A stretch of 33,329 nt of DNA. Source: Actinomycetes bacterium (GTDB lineage Bacteria; Actinomycetota; Acidimicrobiia; Acidimicrobiales; RAAP-2). The translations under genes were made by a program, and so were the position numbers. The notes under the pieces are model-generated. The model did not search any database. It was not told the DNA's origin and saw only the letters and a list, made by a program, of their open reading frames with translations. Positions within the stretch are counted from its first letter, which is position 1, and every line of letters starts with the position of its first letter. The stretch lies in assembly GCA_021793515.1 (NCBI GenBank), contig JAJYSP010000027.1, forward strand, positions 1-33,329. Reading direction: 5' to 3'. Positions 1-9,139 of this stretch are shown here, piece by piece.

Positions 1-424
1 GGGTGCAAGCAATCCGAGTATCCGCTCGTGGATATCGCAACCGGGAGCACTTCAAAACCGCCATCTACTTCCACCTTGGCGGATTGGCCCTTTATCCCCA
101 AACCCACTGAATACCCGGAAGCGCCCTCGAGTAGAGCGGGAACTAGGTTTCACTGTGCCCATCTACGTAATCAAGCTCACGTAGAGACCACTAGCCCATG
201 AGTGGTAGTTCGGGCGAGTACGCGCACGAGGATCATCCGGTAGCTACTGGCGAAGTTCAACACTACGGTTGCCGTGTACCGCCTAGATCTCGGCGAGACA
301 CAGACCCGTCTACTGTGCGTCCATTCGCCTCGTCGAGATGGGGCCCTTCCCTAACCGAGGCGAACCGGTGGGTGCGAATACGTCGCCCGCTCTGCGTCAC
401 TGGGCCAACGTCCATAATGGTTCC
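1..424. other. No convincing gene
   Basis: I see no convincing coding sequence here. An open frame at 198-479 has no recognisable family and runs into the phosphatase gene in another frame. A short inverted repeat (CTACGT at 162-167 with ACGTAG at 178-183) is too weak to name. The upstream signals of the phosphatase gene presumably lie here. Confidence 0.5.
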
Positions 425-1204
425 ATGTGTTCAAGCAGTCGCTCGAGGTCTTGGCTGTGCGACATGGACGGCGTATTGATCAACGGTGGGACAATGGTGA
501 CTGGCGCCGACCGATTCCTTGACCGACTTCGAACCACTGGTCAACCATTCTTGGTGCTCACCAACAACTCGCTCTTCACGCCGCGGAACCTCGTCGACCG
601 ATTGAGCCGTCTCGGCCTCAACGTGGACGAGGAGCAACTCTGGACTTCAGCCCTGGCAACCGCCCGGTTCGTTCAAAAGCAGCGACCGAACGGGACTGCG
701 TTCGTCATCGGTGAGGACAGCATGCACGATGCCCTGCGGCGCGTGGGATACCACGAAGACGACCGCGCACCCGATTACGTCGTGCTCGGTGAGACGCAGA
801 ACTACTCCTTCGGGGATTTCTCTACGGCAATCGGACTCATTGAGCGCGGAAGCCGTTTCGTGGCCACGAATCCTGAGTCCACCGGTCCCGGGCCAACGGG
901 ATCACTGCCGGGCTGTGGCGCCATCGCGAGACTCATCCAAAGTGCCACGGGCGTCGCCCCCTATTTCGTTGGTAAACCCAATACCGTCATGATTCGCGAA
1001 GGCATGGACATGCTGGGGGCGCACGCCACGAGCACCGTCATAGTCGGCGACCGACTGGAGACCGACATCCTGGCGGGTGTCGAGGCGGGACTGGAGACCA
1101 TTCTCGTCTTGTCCGGCGTCACGCGACCCGACCAGATCGACCGCTTGCCCTACCGACCCTCACGAGTCGTGGATTCGGTCGCCGATCTCCTCGACGAGAT
1201 CTGA
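425..1204 (+). CDS. HAD-IIA (NagD-like) sugar phosphatase family hydrolase
   Basis: Predicted cytoplasmic phosphohydrolase of the HAD superfamily, subclass IIA (NagD / 4-nitrophenylphosphatase / phosphoglycolate phosphatase group), about 259 residues, the usual size. Motif I is CDMDGVL close to the N-terminus (nucleophile Asp13, acid Asp15). Motif II is the TNNS stretch typical of HAD-IIA. The lysine of motif III lies in VGKPN and the motif IV acids in VGDRLETDI. The open frame extends upstream to 338, but those extra residues look like non-coding sequence and the ATG at 425 places motif I where the family has it. No strong ribosome site is visible, so the start is uncertain. It converges on otsA. 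It is not an OtsB-type trehalose-6-phosphate phosphatase, which belongs to a different HAD cap class. The substrate cannot be told from sequence. Confidence 0.85.
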   Translation: MCSSSRSRSWLCDMDGVLINGGTMVTGADRFLDRLRTTGQPFLVLTNNSLFTPRNLVDRLSRLGLNVDEEQLWTSALATARFVQKQRPNGTAFVIGEDSMHDALRRVGYHEDDRAPDYVVLGETQNYSFGDFSTAIGLIERGSRFVATNPESTGPGPTGSLPGCGAIARLIQSATGVAPYFVGKPNTVMIREGMDMLGAHATSTVIVGDRLETDILAGVEAGLETILVLSGVTRPDQIDRLPYRPSRVVDSVADLLDEI

Positions 1205-1205
1205 T

Positions 1206-1257
1206 CGCCCCAGACACCGGCGCCTCGAAAGGTTGTTCGGACCGAAGACTCTGGGCG
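1206..1257. terminator. Possible weak bidirectional terminator
   Basis: The 53 bp between the convergent stop codons of the phosphatase and otsA contain CGCCCCAGA (1206-1214) and TCTGGGCG (1250-1257). These pair with one bulge across a long loop. There is no T-tract. Weak. Confidence 0.25.
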
Positions 1258-2751
1258 TCAGGGCGTTAGCGGACGTGACTCGTCAACGGTGAGTGGCGCG
1301 ATGACTGGGTCGGTGCGTAGTGCGCCGAGGAACGAGTCCGCCCAGTCGTAGACGGTGCGTCCGAGAACGCTGCGGCGCATGCGAGCCATTCGAGCTCTCG
1401 CTGTATTTTCCGGTGCGCTCACGGCAGCGCGAATCACGTCCTTGAGGCCGTCTAGGTCGTGGGGGTTCACCATGAACGCGCCCGTCAGCTCCATTGCCGC
1501 GCCCGCAAATTCGCTCAGCACAAGTCGCCCGGTCATGTCGGAATGAGCCATCACGTATTCCTTAGCGACCAAGTTCATACCGTCACGAAATGGCGTCACG
1601 AGCATGACATCGGCCGCCAGATAGAGCGCCACGAGTTCATCGAAGGGGAGGTTCTGGTGAATGTAGTGGATAACGGGCTTGCCAACGAGGCCCAGATCAC
1701 CGTTCGTCTCGCCCACCGACTGCTCAATGTTTCGTCGAGCCACGTCGTAGTGGGCGTCGGACTCTCGGCTCGGCACCGCAATCTGCACCATGACGTCACG
1801 TCCGGGAATGAGAAAACCCTCCGAGTACAACTCGCTCAGCGCCCTTATCCTCTGGCGGATCCCTTTGGTGTAGTCCAAGCGGTCCACGCCAAGCATCACC
1901 AGTTCGGGATCGCCGAGTTCCGAGCGAATCGCGCTGGCACGTTCGCGTATCGCGGGATCATCGACCTTGGCACTGATTTGGGCGCTGTCGACCGAGATGG
2001 GGAACGCACCGACGCGAATCTCTCGATCGTCATACTCCAACACCGCGGCGTTTCCCTTGGCACTCGTGAGTCGCCGAGCAATCCGGGAGAAATTGACAGC
2101 CGCTGTATGAACCTGGAATCCAATGAGATCCGCACCGAGCAGACCCTCGAGGATCTCCTTTCGCCACGGCATCTGCATGAACAATTCCGCAGCCGGAAAC
2201 GGAATGTGCAAAAAGAAGCCGATGCGGACGTCTGGACGGAGTCGCCGCAGCATTCGTGGCACGAGTTGCAGTTGGTAATCGTGCACCCACACGATGCCAC
2301 CGGGAGCCACCGAGTCCGCCGCGACTTTGGCAAAGCGCTCATTGACTGCTTGGTAGGCGTGCCACCAACTCCTATGGAACTCGGGGTAGCGGATGGCGTC
2401 GTGATAGAGGGGCCACAATGTCGCGTTTGAGAATCCGAGGTAGTACTCCTCGTACTCCTCGGCGGTGATGTCGACCGGCTGAAGGCGGATGCCGTCGTAG
2501 GTCGGCTCAGAGTCGTATTCAGTGGCACCCGGCCAGCCGATCCAGAGACCATTGCTCTCGCTCAGTACTGCGGTGAGCGCGGAGACGAGGCCGCCCGGGC
2601 TCGGCGTCCACTCGCCGCCAACGTCCGACGTCGAGTAGCGCAGAGGAAGCCTGTTCGCGATGACCACGACCTCTTGGCGCGCGTCGTTAGTCTCGAAATC
2701 TAGATCAGCACTCGAACCAACGTGATCCTGCACGGTATGCGACTGCGTCAT
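1258..2751 (-). CDS. otsA: alpha,alpha-trehalose-6-phosphate synthase (GT20)
   Basis: Transfers glucose from UDP- or ADP-glucose to glucose-6-phosphate, giving trehalose-6-phosphate, an osmo- and stress-protectant precursor; cytoplasmic. About 497 residues, normal for OtsA. Visible family blocks in order: VVVIANRLP near the N-terminus, GGLVSAL with GLWIGWPG, HDYQLQLVPRMLR, the GFFLHIPFP block, LGVDRLDYTKGI (the catalytic-core Arg/Lys region) and FRDGMNLVAKEYV near the C-terminus. I chose ATG 2751 because AGGGTGG lies about 8 nt upstream; an in-frame GTG at 2760 would leave no room for a ribosome site. The GH15 hydrolase gene lies upstream on the same strand, about 170 bp away. No otsB phosphatase gene is present in the window. 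Confidence 0.96.
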   Translation of the reverse strand: MTQSHTVQDHVGSSADLDFETNDARQEVVVIANRLPLRYSTSDVGGEWTPSPGGLVSALTAVLSESNGLWIGWPGATEYDSEPTYDGIRLQPVDITAEEYEEYYLGFSNATLWPLYHDAIRYPEFHRSWWHAYQAVNERFAKVAADSVAPGGIVWVHDYQLQLVPRMLRRLRPDVRIGFFLHIPFPAAELFMQMPWRKEILEGLLGADLIGFQVHTAAVNFSRIARRLTSAKGNAAVLEYDDREIRVGAFPISVDSAQISAKVDDPAIRERASAIRSELGDPELVMLGVDRLDYTKGIRQRIRALSELYSEGFLIPGRDVMVQIAVPSRESDAHYDVARRNIEQSVGETNGDLGLVGKPVIHYIHQNLPFDELVALYLAADVMLVTPFRDGMNLVAKEYVMAHSDMTGRLVLSEFAGAAMELTGAFMVNPHDLDGLKDVIRAAVSAPENTARARMARMRRSVLGRTVYDWADSFLGALRTDPVIAPLTVDESRPLTP

Positions 2752-2922
2752 ATAAACCACCCTGCGAGAACACTAGGCGTGGTGGGATAGATCACGGTCG
2801 AAGAAGGCTCGCGAGCGTCAAATTCTCAGGTATTTCACAGACGACACCACAACTCTCGTGTACCGCAACGACCACGTTTCACATCGTGTCGATACGGCTT
2901 TATCACTCGGTCAGGTCAATGT

Positions 2923-5052
2923 TCAATCTGGTATCGGAGACTGGACATCGCTGAATTTGATGACGTTCGAACGGTCGTCTCGCCCGGCCGCGTTCCACCA
3001 ACTTCGCGCACCGGCTAACCCCGCGGAAGTCTCGCCCAGTCGCTCTTCGACGCTCACGACCCTCAGCACGGCGTTAATCAAGGCTAGATGGGTCAAGGCT
3101 TGGGGAAAGTTACCGAAGTGTCGCGACGTGGAAGGATCGAGTTCCTCCGCGTAGAGGCCCAATGAACTCGCGGCGCCGATCAGCCGCTCGCAGTGCGACT
3201 TCGCGAGACCCAGTTCGCCGATGAGGGCGAGCGCTGAGACGAGCCAGAACGAGCAGACCGTGAAGGAGTGTTCGGGCTCGCCGTCCAGGCCGTCATCAGT
3301 GTCGTTGGTCGCGTATCGATAGACGAACGCCCCATCCGACAGGTTCTCAATGATCGCGAACACCGTGGCGTGCAAACGTTCGTCGTCAAGAGGCAGGAAC
3401 CCGACCATGGGGAGCATGAGGAGCGACGCGTCGAGCTCGTTGGAACCGTAGGACTGAGTGAAGACGCCGTCCTTGTTCACTCCGTTCTCGAGAATGTCGA
3501 GATGGATCTCATCGGCGGCGAGGCGCCAACTCGACGCGAGTGATCGGTCGCCTCGCAGTTGTGCGAGACGTGCGCCCCGATCGGCGGCAACCCAACACAT
3601 CACCTTGGAGAAGGTGTAGTGCTTCGGTTCGCCTCGCATCTCCCAGATTCCACGGTCTGGTCCACGCCACGACTTGAGGGCCATTTCGACCGCCTGGACG
3701 ACCACGCGCCACGTGCGTTCGCTCAGTGCGTCTCGTGAGCGTGTGTGTTCGAAGACACAGTCAACGATGGCCCCAAAGATGTCGAACTGGACTTGGTCGA
3801 ACGCCGCGTTACCGACTCGAACCGGCCGGCTGGCGGCGTAGCCGGTGAGGTGGTCCAGCTCCACCTCTGGCTCGCACGCAGCGCCGTCCACCGGATAGAG
3901 CACCTGCAGGTCAGGGCGCTCTGACGGTGTGCTGTTGGGCTCGCTCGATGGTTCGAGTACTTCGCTGAGGAACGCGAGAAAGTCGTCAGCCTCGGTATCA
4001 AATCCCAGCGAATGCAGGGCGCGCAAGGTGAATGCCGAATCACGAACCCACGTGAAGCGGTAGTCCCAATTGCGGGTTCCCCCGAGATGTTCTGGTAGCG
4101 ATGTCGTCGCGGCGGCCAGAAGTGCTCCGGTGGGTGCGTAGGTGAGGCCCTTCAGCGTCAGGACACTGCGCTGAAGATATTCCCGCCATGGATGGTCGGG
4201 AAAGCGTCCGCCGTCGATCCAGTTTCGCCAGAAGCGGCTGGTCTCTTTCAGGTATGTCTCGGCCTCCTTCAAATTCGCGGGAGACGGATCGTCGGTCCAA
4301 CTGAGCACCACGAACTTCGACTCACCCTCTACGAGACGGTGTCGTGCACGTACTGACCGTCCCTCGATTCCCAGGCGCATGTCGCCGTGCAGCGAGAGCG
4401 AGTTGAAGCCGCTGTTTCGTGTCGCCACGCTGCTGTAAGAAGGACCCGAGTACGACCATCGGGCATCACGACGTCCGTAGTCAAATGCGACCTCGCAGTT
4501 CATTGCGACATCAACTGTCCCGTGGAGACACGTCACAATGCGAACCAGCGCGTGGCGGGCGTCGTAATCACCCGGGGTTCGACGAAAGTGGTCGGACCGT
4601 TCTTCCGACCGCGACCAGGGACCGACCGCGAGGAAGTCGTGAATAACGAGCCAACCACTTCGGGTCTGCCACGTGGTCGCAAGTACCGACGTTCCTGGCA
4701 AATACTGACGGTGTGCCGGGACGGCGTTCTCGGCGGGTGACAGCCGGAACGATCCCGCCCCCCGATCAAGAATGGATCCGAACACGCTGGGGTCATGGGG
4801 CTTTGGCAGGCACAACCATTCGACCGAGCCCGATGGCGCGACGAGGCAACTGTTCTCACAGTCCGAGAGGAAGGCGTAGTCGCTGATAGATGGAAAGACT
4901 GTCTCAATCGGTTCTGACGCGCGAAGTCCAGGAATCTGAACTCCGGCAATCGAGTTCGTGTCGAAGATCGGCGGAAAAAGGGACGCCTTCACCGCTTGCC
5001 CAGCACGCTCAGCGCCACCGGCACGACCATCATCGCTCACTTCAGCTGTCAT
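2923..5052 (-). CDS. GH15 family glycoside hydrolase (glucoamylase or trehalase type)
   Basis: A GH15 (alpha/alpha)6-barrel hydrolase acting on alpha-glucosidic bonds. The bacterial family contains glucoamylases, isomalto-dextranases and the mycobacterial-type trehalase. The N-terminal beta-sandwich domain starts with SDYAFLSDCENS and SGSVEWLCLP. The barrel shows GGTRNWDYRFTWVRDSAFTL. The likely general acid is in GIWEMRGEPKHYTFSK, and the second catalytic Glu lies in the GEPEHSFTVCSFW region. The open frame extends to 5322, but the first 90 codons have no family match; ATG 5052 with GGAGA just upstream gives about 709 residues. No signal peptide is evident, so it is probably cytoplasmic. Its position upstream of otsA on the same strand favours a role in trehalose or glucan turnover. 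Whether it is a trehalase is not decidable here. Confidence 0.9.
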   Translation of the reverse strand: MTAEVSDDGRAGGAERAGQAVKASLFPPIFDTNSIAGVQIPGLRASEPIETVFPSISDYAFLSDCENSCLVAPSGSVEWLCLPKPHDPSVFGSILDRGAGSFRLSPAENAVPAHRQYLPGTSVLATTWQTRSGWLVIHDFLAVGPWSRSEERSDHFRRTPGDYDARHALVRIVTCLHGTVDVAMNCEVAFDYGRRDARWSYSGPSYSSVATRNSGFNSLSLHGDMRLGIEGRSVRARHRLVEGESKFVVLSWTDDPSPANLKEAETYLKETSRFWRNWIDGGRFPDHPWREYLQRSVLTLKGLTYAPTGALLAAATTSLPEHLGGTRNWDYRFTWVRDSAFTLRALHSLGFDTEADDFLAFLSEVLEPSSEPNSTPSERPDLQVLYPVDGAACEPEVELDHLTGYAASRPVRVGNAAFDQVQFDIFGAIVDCVFEHTRSRDALSERTWRVVVQAVEMALKSWRGPDRGIWEMRGEPKHYTFSKVMCWVAADRGARLAQLRGDRSLASSWRLAADEIHLDILENGVNKDGVFTQSYGSNELDASLLMLPMVGFLPLDDERLHATVFAIIENLSDGAFVYRYATNDTDDGLDGEPEHSFTVCSFWLVSALALIGELGLAKSHCERLIGAASSLGLYAEELDPSTSRHFGNFPQALTHLALINAVLRVVSVEERLGETSAGLAGARSWWNAAGRDDRSNVIKFSDVQSPIPD

Positions 5053-5706
5053 CTTCTCCGTGGGACACCGGTGCTCGATCGCTGGCGAATTAGCCCGTAA
5101 CTGCCAGCCTCCGGCCCTGTACCCCAAGCCTAACGGAGTGGCTCGCTTCACCGTCCGTCGCTCTGATTGGGTGGATGCACGTCGTCGGATGACAACAGAC
5201 TCGATTCTGATCGTACGAAGGGCCAAGCGCGCTCGCATCATCGAGTTTTGTCGCTGACGACGATTCATGCACATCCCTCGTGCACCCGCATCTGCGCACC
5301 TCGTCGATCGTCGTGATCTCACTCAGTTTGAGGATTGGATTGAGTCGGGTCACGCTGCAACGTCATCCACAGCCGGTTCATGTCACCGATGTGGATGACG
5401 CTCGACTGCTGGACACTATTGAACGCGTTGAGGCTTTGAACGTTGCCGACAAGATACTTGCAAGCGGGCTGGGTTCCAGTGGGGCGAGATACTCCGTTGC
5501 CTTCACATGCGGTTCGATTCGGCTGCGAGGTGAGACGGTAGGGGCAAAGTAAGACATCGCTCAACAAATTGTTCGCGAGCACCTCCGACAAGGCTTGGTG
5601 TGGTTATCCCTCAGCGATCACGTCTGCTGGCGGGCCGATTTAGTCTCAACAAACATCGCCATCGTTACCCTGGCGTTCTCGTCGAGATGCCGGGATAGTG
5701 GCTGGG
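5053..5706. other. No gene seen; upstream region of the GH15 gene
   Basis: About 650 bp between the GH15 start and the stop of the GGDEF-EAL gene. Open frames on both strands are short, lack family motifs and overlap one another. I could not identify a promoter with confidence. It probably holds the promoter of the GH15-otsA unit. Confidence 0.5.
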
Positions 5707-8409
5707 TCAGTCGCCGACTGCCCATCCCCAACTGCCGGGGTCCCGGCCGAGCAGTGCTGCCACCTCACCGGGTGGTATCGCGCGCGAGAAGAGATAGCCC
5801 TGGCCGAGTTCACAGTTGAAGTGGCGCAGCTGCTTGAGCTGGTCGAGGGTCTCGATTCCTTCGGCGACCATCGTCATGTGGAGCTTGTTGCCGAGCGTGA
5901 CAATGCTTTCGAGCACCGTGTTGTTCTGGGCATGGTGGGTCGACGAGTTGACGAAGTAGCGGTCGATCTTGAGGATTCTCGGGTTCAACAGGACAATGTA
6001 GGAGAGGGATGAGTACCCGGTTCCGAAATCATCGAGCGCGACACCGATACCGAGGCGAACGAATTGCTCGATGACTTCCAGCGTCTCGGCAACGTCGAGC
6101 ATGGCAAGACTTTCGGTGATCTCGAAAATCAGACGGTCCGGCGCCAGACCGCTCGTGGCCAGGACATCCTCAGTCATCGCGATCAGACCCGGATCGTGGA
6201 ACTGTCGTGCGGAGAGGTTGACTGTGACGTATGGCATGGTGGCTCCCGCACCCACTGGCCGCCACAAACTAGCGGCCGTGACGGCCTCACGCAGCGCAAA
6301 GGCCCCGAGTTCCAAGATGAGGTCACTCTGTTCGGCCAACGGAATGAACAGGTCGGGGGGCACCCATCCTCTCTCCGGGTGCTGCCAGCGCATTAGTGCC
6401 TCGAACCCGACGATCGCCGTCGTGGCGAGATTGACGATGGGCTGGTAGTACATCGAGACCTCGCCGGACCCCAGAGCCTGGCGCAACTCCTGAAGCAGCG
6501 CGTAACGACTGGTCGCTTCCTCGCGCATGGCGGGACTGAAGACAACGTGGTGCCCTCGGTCCCGGCGTTTCGCCTCGTACATGGCGACATCGGCGTCCTG
6601 GATCAATTCGGTGTAGTCCACGGCCATCCCATCGAAGAACGTGACACCGACGCTCGCTCGCTGGTCGAACTGGACCCCGGCGATCGAGAACGATTCGGCG
6701 AACTCGTTAAGCAGGCGTTCGGCCAAACGCTCGGCATCTGCCGTCGAACTCAGTCCGTTGGCCAGGTAGACAAACTCGTCTCCACCGAACCGGCACAGCA
6801 CGTCCGAGTCGCGCGTCACCCGTTCGAGGCGACGGCTGACCGCGACGAGTAGCTGGTCACCGACCTGATGGCCGAAGGTATCGTTCACGCCCTTAAAGTC
6901 GTCGAGGTCCAACATCAGCACTGCCGCCAACCCGCCTTCGAGCACGACTTTGGCGTGCGTCTTAGAGAGGTGATCCATGAAGAGCACCCGGTTGGCCAGT
7001 CCGGTCAGCGGGTCGTGCAGAGCGCGGTGTGAGAGCTGGGCTGTCAGGGAGCGCTCCTCGGTGACGTCACGCTCGGAGGTTACGAAGTAGAGTTTCGTTC
7101 CTGCTTCGTCGCGGGCGGCTGACTTGTGGACCTCGACGGTCATCAACCGGCCGTCACGGTGGACGTAGCGCTTGATGTAGCTCAACGGTCCACTCTCGCC
7201 TTGCGCAAATCGTTGGCGAATGTCTGTAGTGATCCCGATGTCCTCGGGCAAGGTGAACGGGGTCGAGTCCCGGCCGATCAGTTCCTCCTCGGTGCGCCCG
7301 ACCATCTTGCAGAAGGCTGTGTTCACCGCCATGATCTTGTCGTCGAGATCGGTGAAAACCATACCGGCGACGTTGTCCTCGAACGCGATGCGAAAGCGCT
7401 GCTCGGCCTGCTCACGAGCGCGGTCCGTCTCCTTCTGGGCGTCAGTGGAAACGATGAGCGCGGCGAGGGTCTCCCTGGTCTCGTGCACGGAGAGCAGATG
7501 ATCGGCGCCGAACTCAATCTCTTCGGTTATCGCCTCGAGACCCACGATGACGGCTTCGTTAAAGGCGATGATGTGCCAGTCGTAGACGTCGAGCACCACC
7601 TGCTTCCCGCCGAGGCGAAAGGGAAGGGACAGCATTGCACCAAGTCCAAACTGAATCGCGCGGTCGCGCCACATCTCGTTGCTTGCGTTACTGGCCATGT
7701 CGTTGATGACCTGTCGCGATCCGGTTCGCAGTGCCGTACTGGTCGGCCCCAGGTGGCTCCACTCCGAACCCAAATACGGTGCCATCTCGGCGTCCAGATA
7801 ATCGGTGGCTCCCGCGGCGCAGACTATATCGACGCCCTTCTCGTCACTCGACAACTCTCCGATCCACGCGAGCGCGTAGTGACCCCGATCGACCAGAACG
7901 TTGCAGAGCTGCTGGAGGAACTCTGGTTCGTCAGCGGCGAGGACCGCGACGCGGTTCACCTCGGTCAGCAGTTTCAGTAATTGGCTGTTCTGAATTTCCT
8001 CAGAGACGTCGATGAACGAGGTGATCGCACCACGAACGCCATCGTCGAGCCTCACCGGGCACGAGCTGACCGAGAGCCACCTTCGGGCCGTCCCCGGATT
8101 GTCGATCCCCACGATGACGTCGCAGCAGAGTTCTCCCGAACGCAAGGTGACCATGGCGGGACGTTCGTCGGCGGGAAACGGTGAACCGTCCTCACGAACG
8201 GCGCCCCAGTGCCGGTTGGTCGTCGTACGGCCTACGATCATCTCGATTGAGTCGCCGAGCAGTTCCGTGGCAGCTCTGTTACCACCGAGAACCCCACCGT
8301 CCGCACCGTGGAGCATTAGGCCCACGCTGGTGGTCTCGAGGAACTCACTTGAGCACAGTGCGCGTCCCAGTGGGTCACGTGGTGTGCCTTCTTGGCGGTC
8401 CGGCGTCAT
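5707..8409 (-). CDS. PAS-GAF-PAS-GGDEF-EAL cyclic di-GMP turnover protein
   Basis: A 900-residue cytoplasmic signalling protein predicted to make and/or break cyclic di-GMP. Order: PAS (about 20-135), GAF (about 145-320), PAS (about 335-455), GGDEF (about 462-625), EAL (about 635-890). The cyclase site is canonical (GGDEF at 542-546), and an RxxD inhibitory site sits at R533-D536, five residues upstream. The phosphodiesterase domain keeps EAL at 670-672, NLSARQF, FEITES, ALDDFGTGYSS, LKIDRYFV and VAEGIET, so both catalytic halves look intact. The start at 8409 is set by GGGAGG four bases upstream; the longer frame to 8514 has no such site. No membrane segment is seen. The GAF region between two PAS domains suggests two sensory inputs; the ligands are unknown. 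Confidence 0.93.
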   Translation of the reverse strand: MTPDRQEGTPRDPLGRALCSSEFLETTSVGLMLHGADGGVLGGNRAATELLGDSIEMIVGRTTTNRHWGAVREDGSPFPADERPAMVTLRSGELCCDVIVGIDNPGTARRWLSVSSCPVRLDDGVRGAITSFIDVSEEIQNSQLLKLLTEVNRVAVLAADEPEFLQQLCNVLVDRGHYALAWIGELSSDEKGVDIVCAAGATDYLDAEMAPYLGSEWSHLGPTSTALRTGSRQVINDMASNASNEMWRDRAIQFGLGAMLSLPFRLGGKQVVLDVYDWHIIAFNEAVIVGLEAITEEIEFGADHLLSVHETRETLAALIVSTDAQKETDRAREQAEQRFRIAFEDNVAGMVFTDLDDKIMAVNTAFCKMVGRTEEELIGRDSTPFTLPEDIGITTDIRQRFAQGESGPLSYIKRYVHRDGRLMTVEVHKSAARDEAGTKLYFVTSERDVTEERSLTAQLSHRALHDPLTGLANRVLFMDHLSKTHAKVVLEGGLAAVLMLDLDDFKGVNDTFGHQVGDQLLVAVSRRLERVTRDSDVLCRFGGDEFVYLANGLSSTADAERLAERLLNEFAESFSIAGVQFDQRASVGVTFFDGMAVDYTELIQDADVAMYEAKRRDRGHHVVFSPAMREEATSRYALLQELRQALGSGEVSMYYQPIVNLATTAIVGFEALMRWQHPERGWVPPDLFIPLAEQSDLILELGAFALREAVTAASLWRPVGAGATMPYVTVNLSARQFHDPGLIAMTEDVLATSGLAPDRLIFEITESLAMLDVAETLEVIEQFVRLGIGVALDDFGTGYSSLSYIVLLNPRILKIDRYFVNSSTHHAQNNTVLESIVTLGNKLHMTMVAEGIETLDQLKQLRHFNCELGQGYLFSRAIPPGEVAALLGRDPGSWGWAVGD

Positions 8410-8767
8410 GGGGCCTCCCAAGAAGGCCGGTGGGTTATTACCAAAACCTACCACTCCCGCAATTCTCACCAAGCGGTGGTAGCGATACCGCTGACGTAGA
8501 CCGGACAACGGCAACAGTCTTCAGTCAAATCTTGACACCACCGAATGGTGTCTCCTCAACGAGTATCCGCAGGAACTACCGAGATAAAGCAATTGGTTCC
8601 ACGGCGCCATTCGTCTTACCTGAGGCACGCCCTGGAGCGCACCCACGTCCCTGGCCTACGGCCCCGGAGCGTATGGGGCCATCGTCGGTGCAGGCACGGA
8701 GGCAGGGTAGCGACACCTGTAACCGCCTTCGCCGGTAGGCCCGCCATCGTGCCATCTTGATGCGAAG
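8410..8767. other. Divergent intergenic region, no gene seen
   Basis: About 360 bp between the GGDEF-EAL start and the small ribbon-helix-helix ORF. Small open frames on both strands overlap and have no recognisable motif. It presumably carries the GGDEF-EAL promoter. I see no clear hairpin or operator. Confidence 0.45.
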
Positions 8768-8971
8768 ATGGGTTCGCGGCAAAGACGAGAACGACGCTCA
8801 CAGTCGAAGATTGAGGTCTTGCGAGCGGTGAATATACGCGCGGCTCGAACCGGCAAGGGCGAGAGCGAAGTCATCGGGGAAGCCCTGCGACGCGACCTCG
8901 AACTGGACTTACTCGATCAGATTTGGGCGCACGAGACGATGAACGAGGACAAGGCGCCGAGTGCCAAATGA
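8768..8971 (+). CDS. Small ribbon-helix-helix protein, orphan antitoxin-like
   Basis: A 67-residue basic protein. The middle (KIEVLRAVNIRAARTGKGES followed by a VIGEALRRDLELDLLDQIW stretch) has the spacing of a ribbon-helix-helix domain: a helix, a Gly turn, then the second helix with a conserved EALRR pattern, as in CopG/VapB antitoxins. In such operons a PIN- or MazF-type toxin normally follows directly. Here the 168 bp up to the next gene hold no toxin frame on either strand, so this is an orphan or a remnant. The ribosome site is poor. The family call rests on pattern alone. Confidence 0.5.
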   Translation: MGSRQRRERRSQSKIEVLRAVNIRAARTGKGESEVIGEALRRDLELDLLDQIWAHETMNEDKAPSAK

Positions 8972-9139
8972 TTTCGCGTACGCCGCGGACGAGTAGGCTC
9001 CGCCTGAGCCCAATATCTAGGAGCCAATCACGCTGAACCAAGTCCTCGTTGAGCGTTTTCACAACGTGAGGAGACTCCTCGATGGAGCCAACAGCGATTG
9101 AGATTTTGCCAGCACCTATTCCGCCGATAGAGGCTGCCC

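Noticed and set aside
198-479. Open frame of 93 codons upstream of the HAD phosphatase
   Set aside because: It overlaps the phosphatase N-terminus in another frame, has a composition like non-coding DNA and no recognisable motif.
1459-2430. Plus-strand open frame (323 codons) opposite otsA
   Set aside because: Antisense shadow of a well-conserved GT20 gene; no motif of its own.
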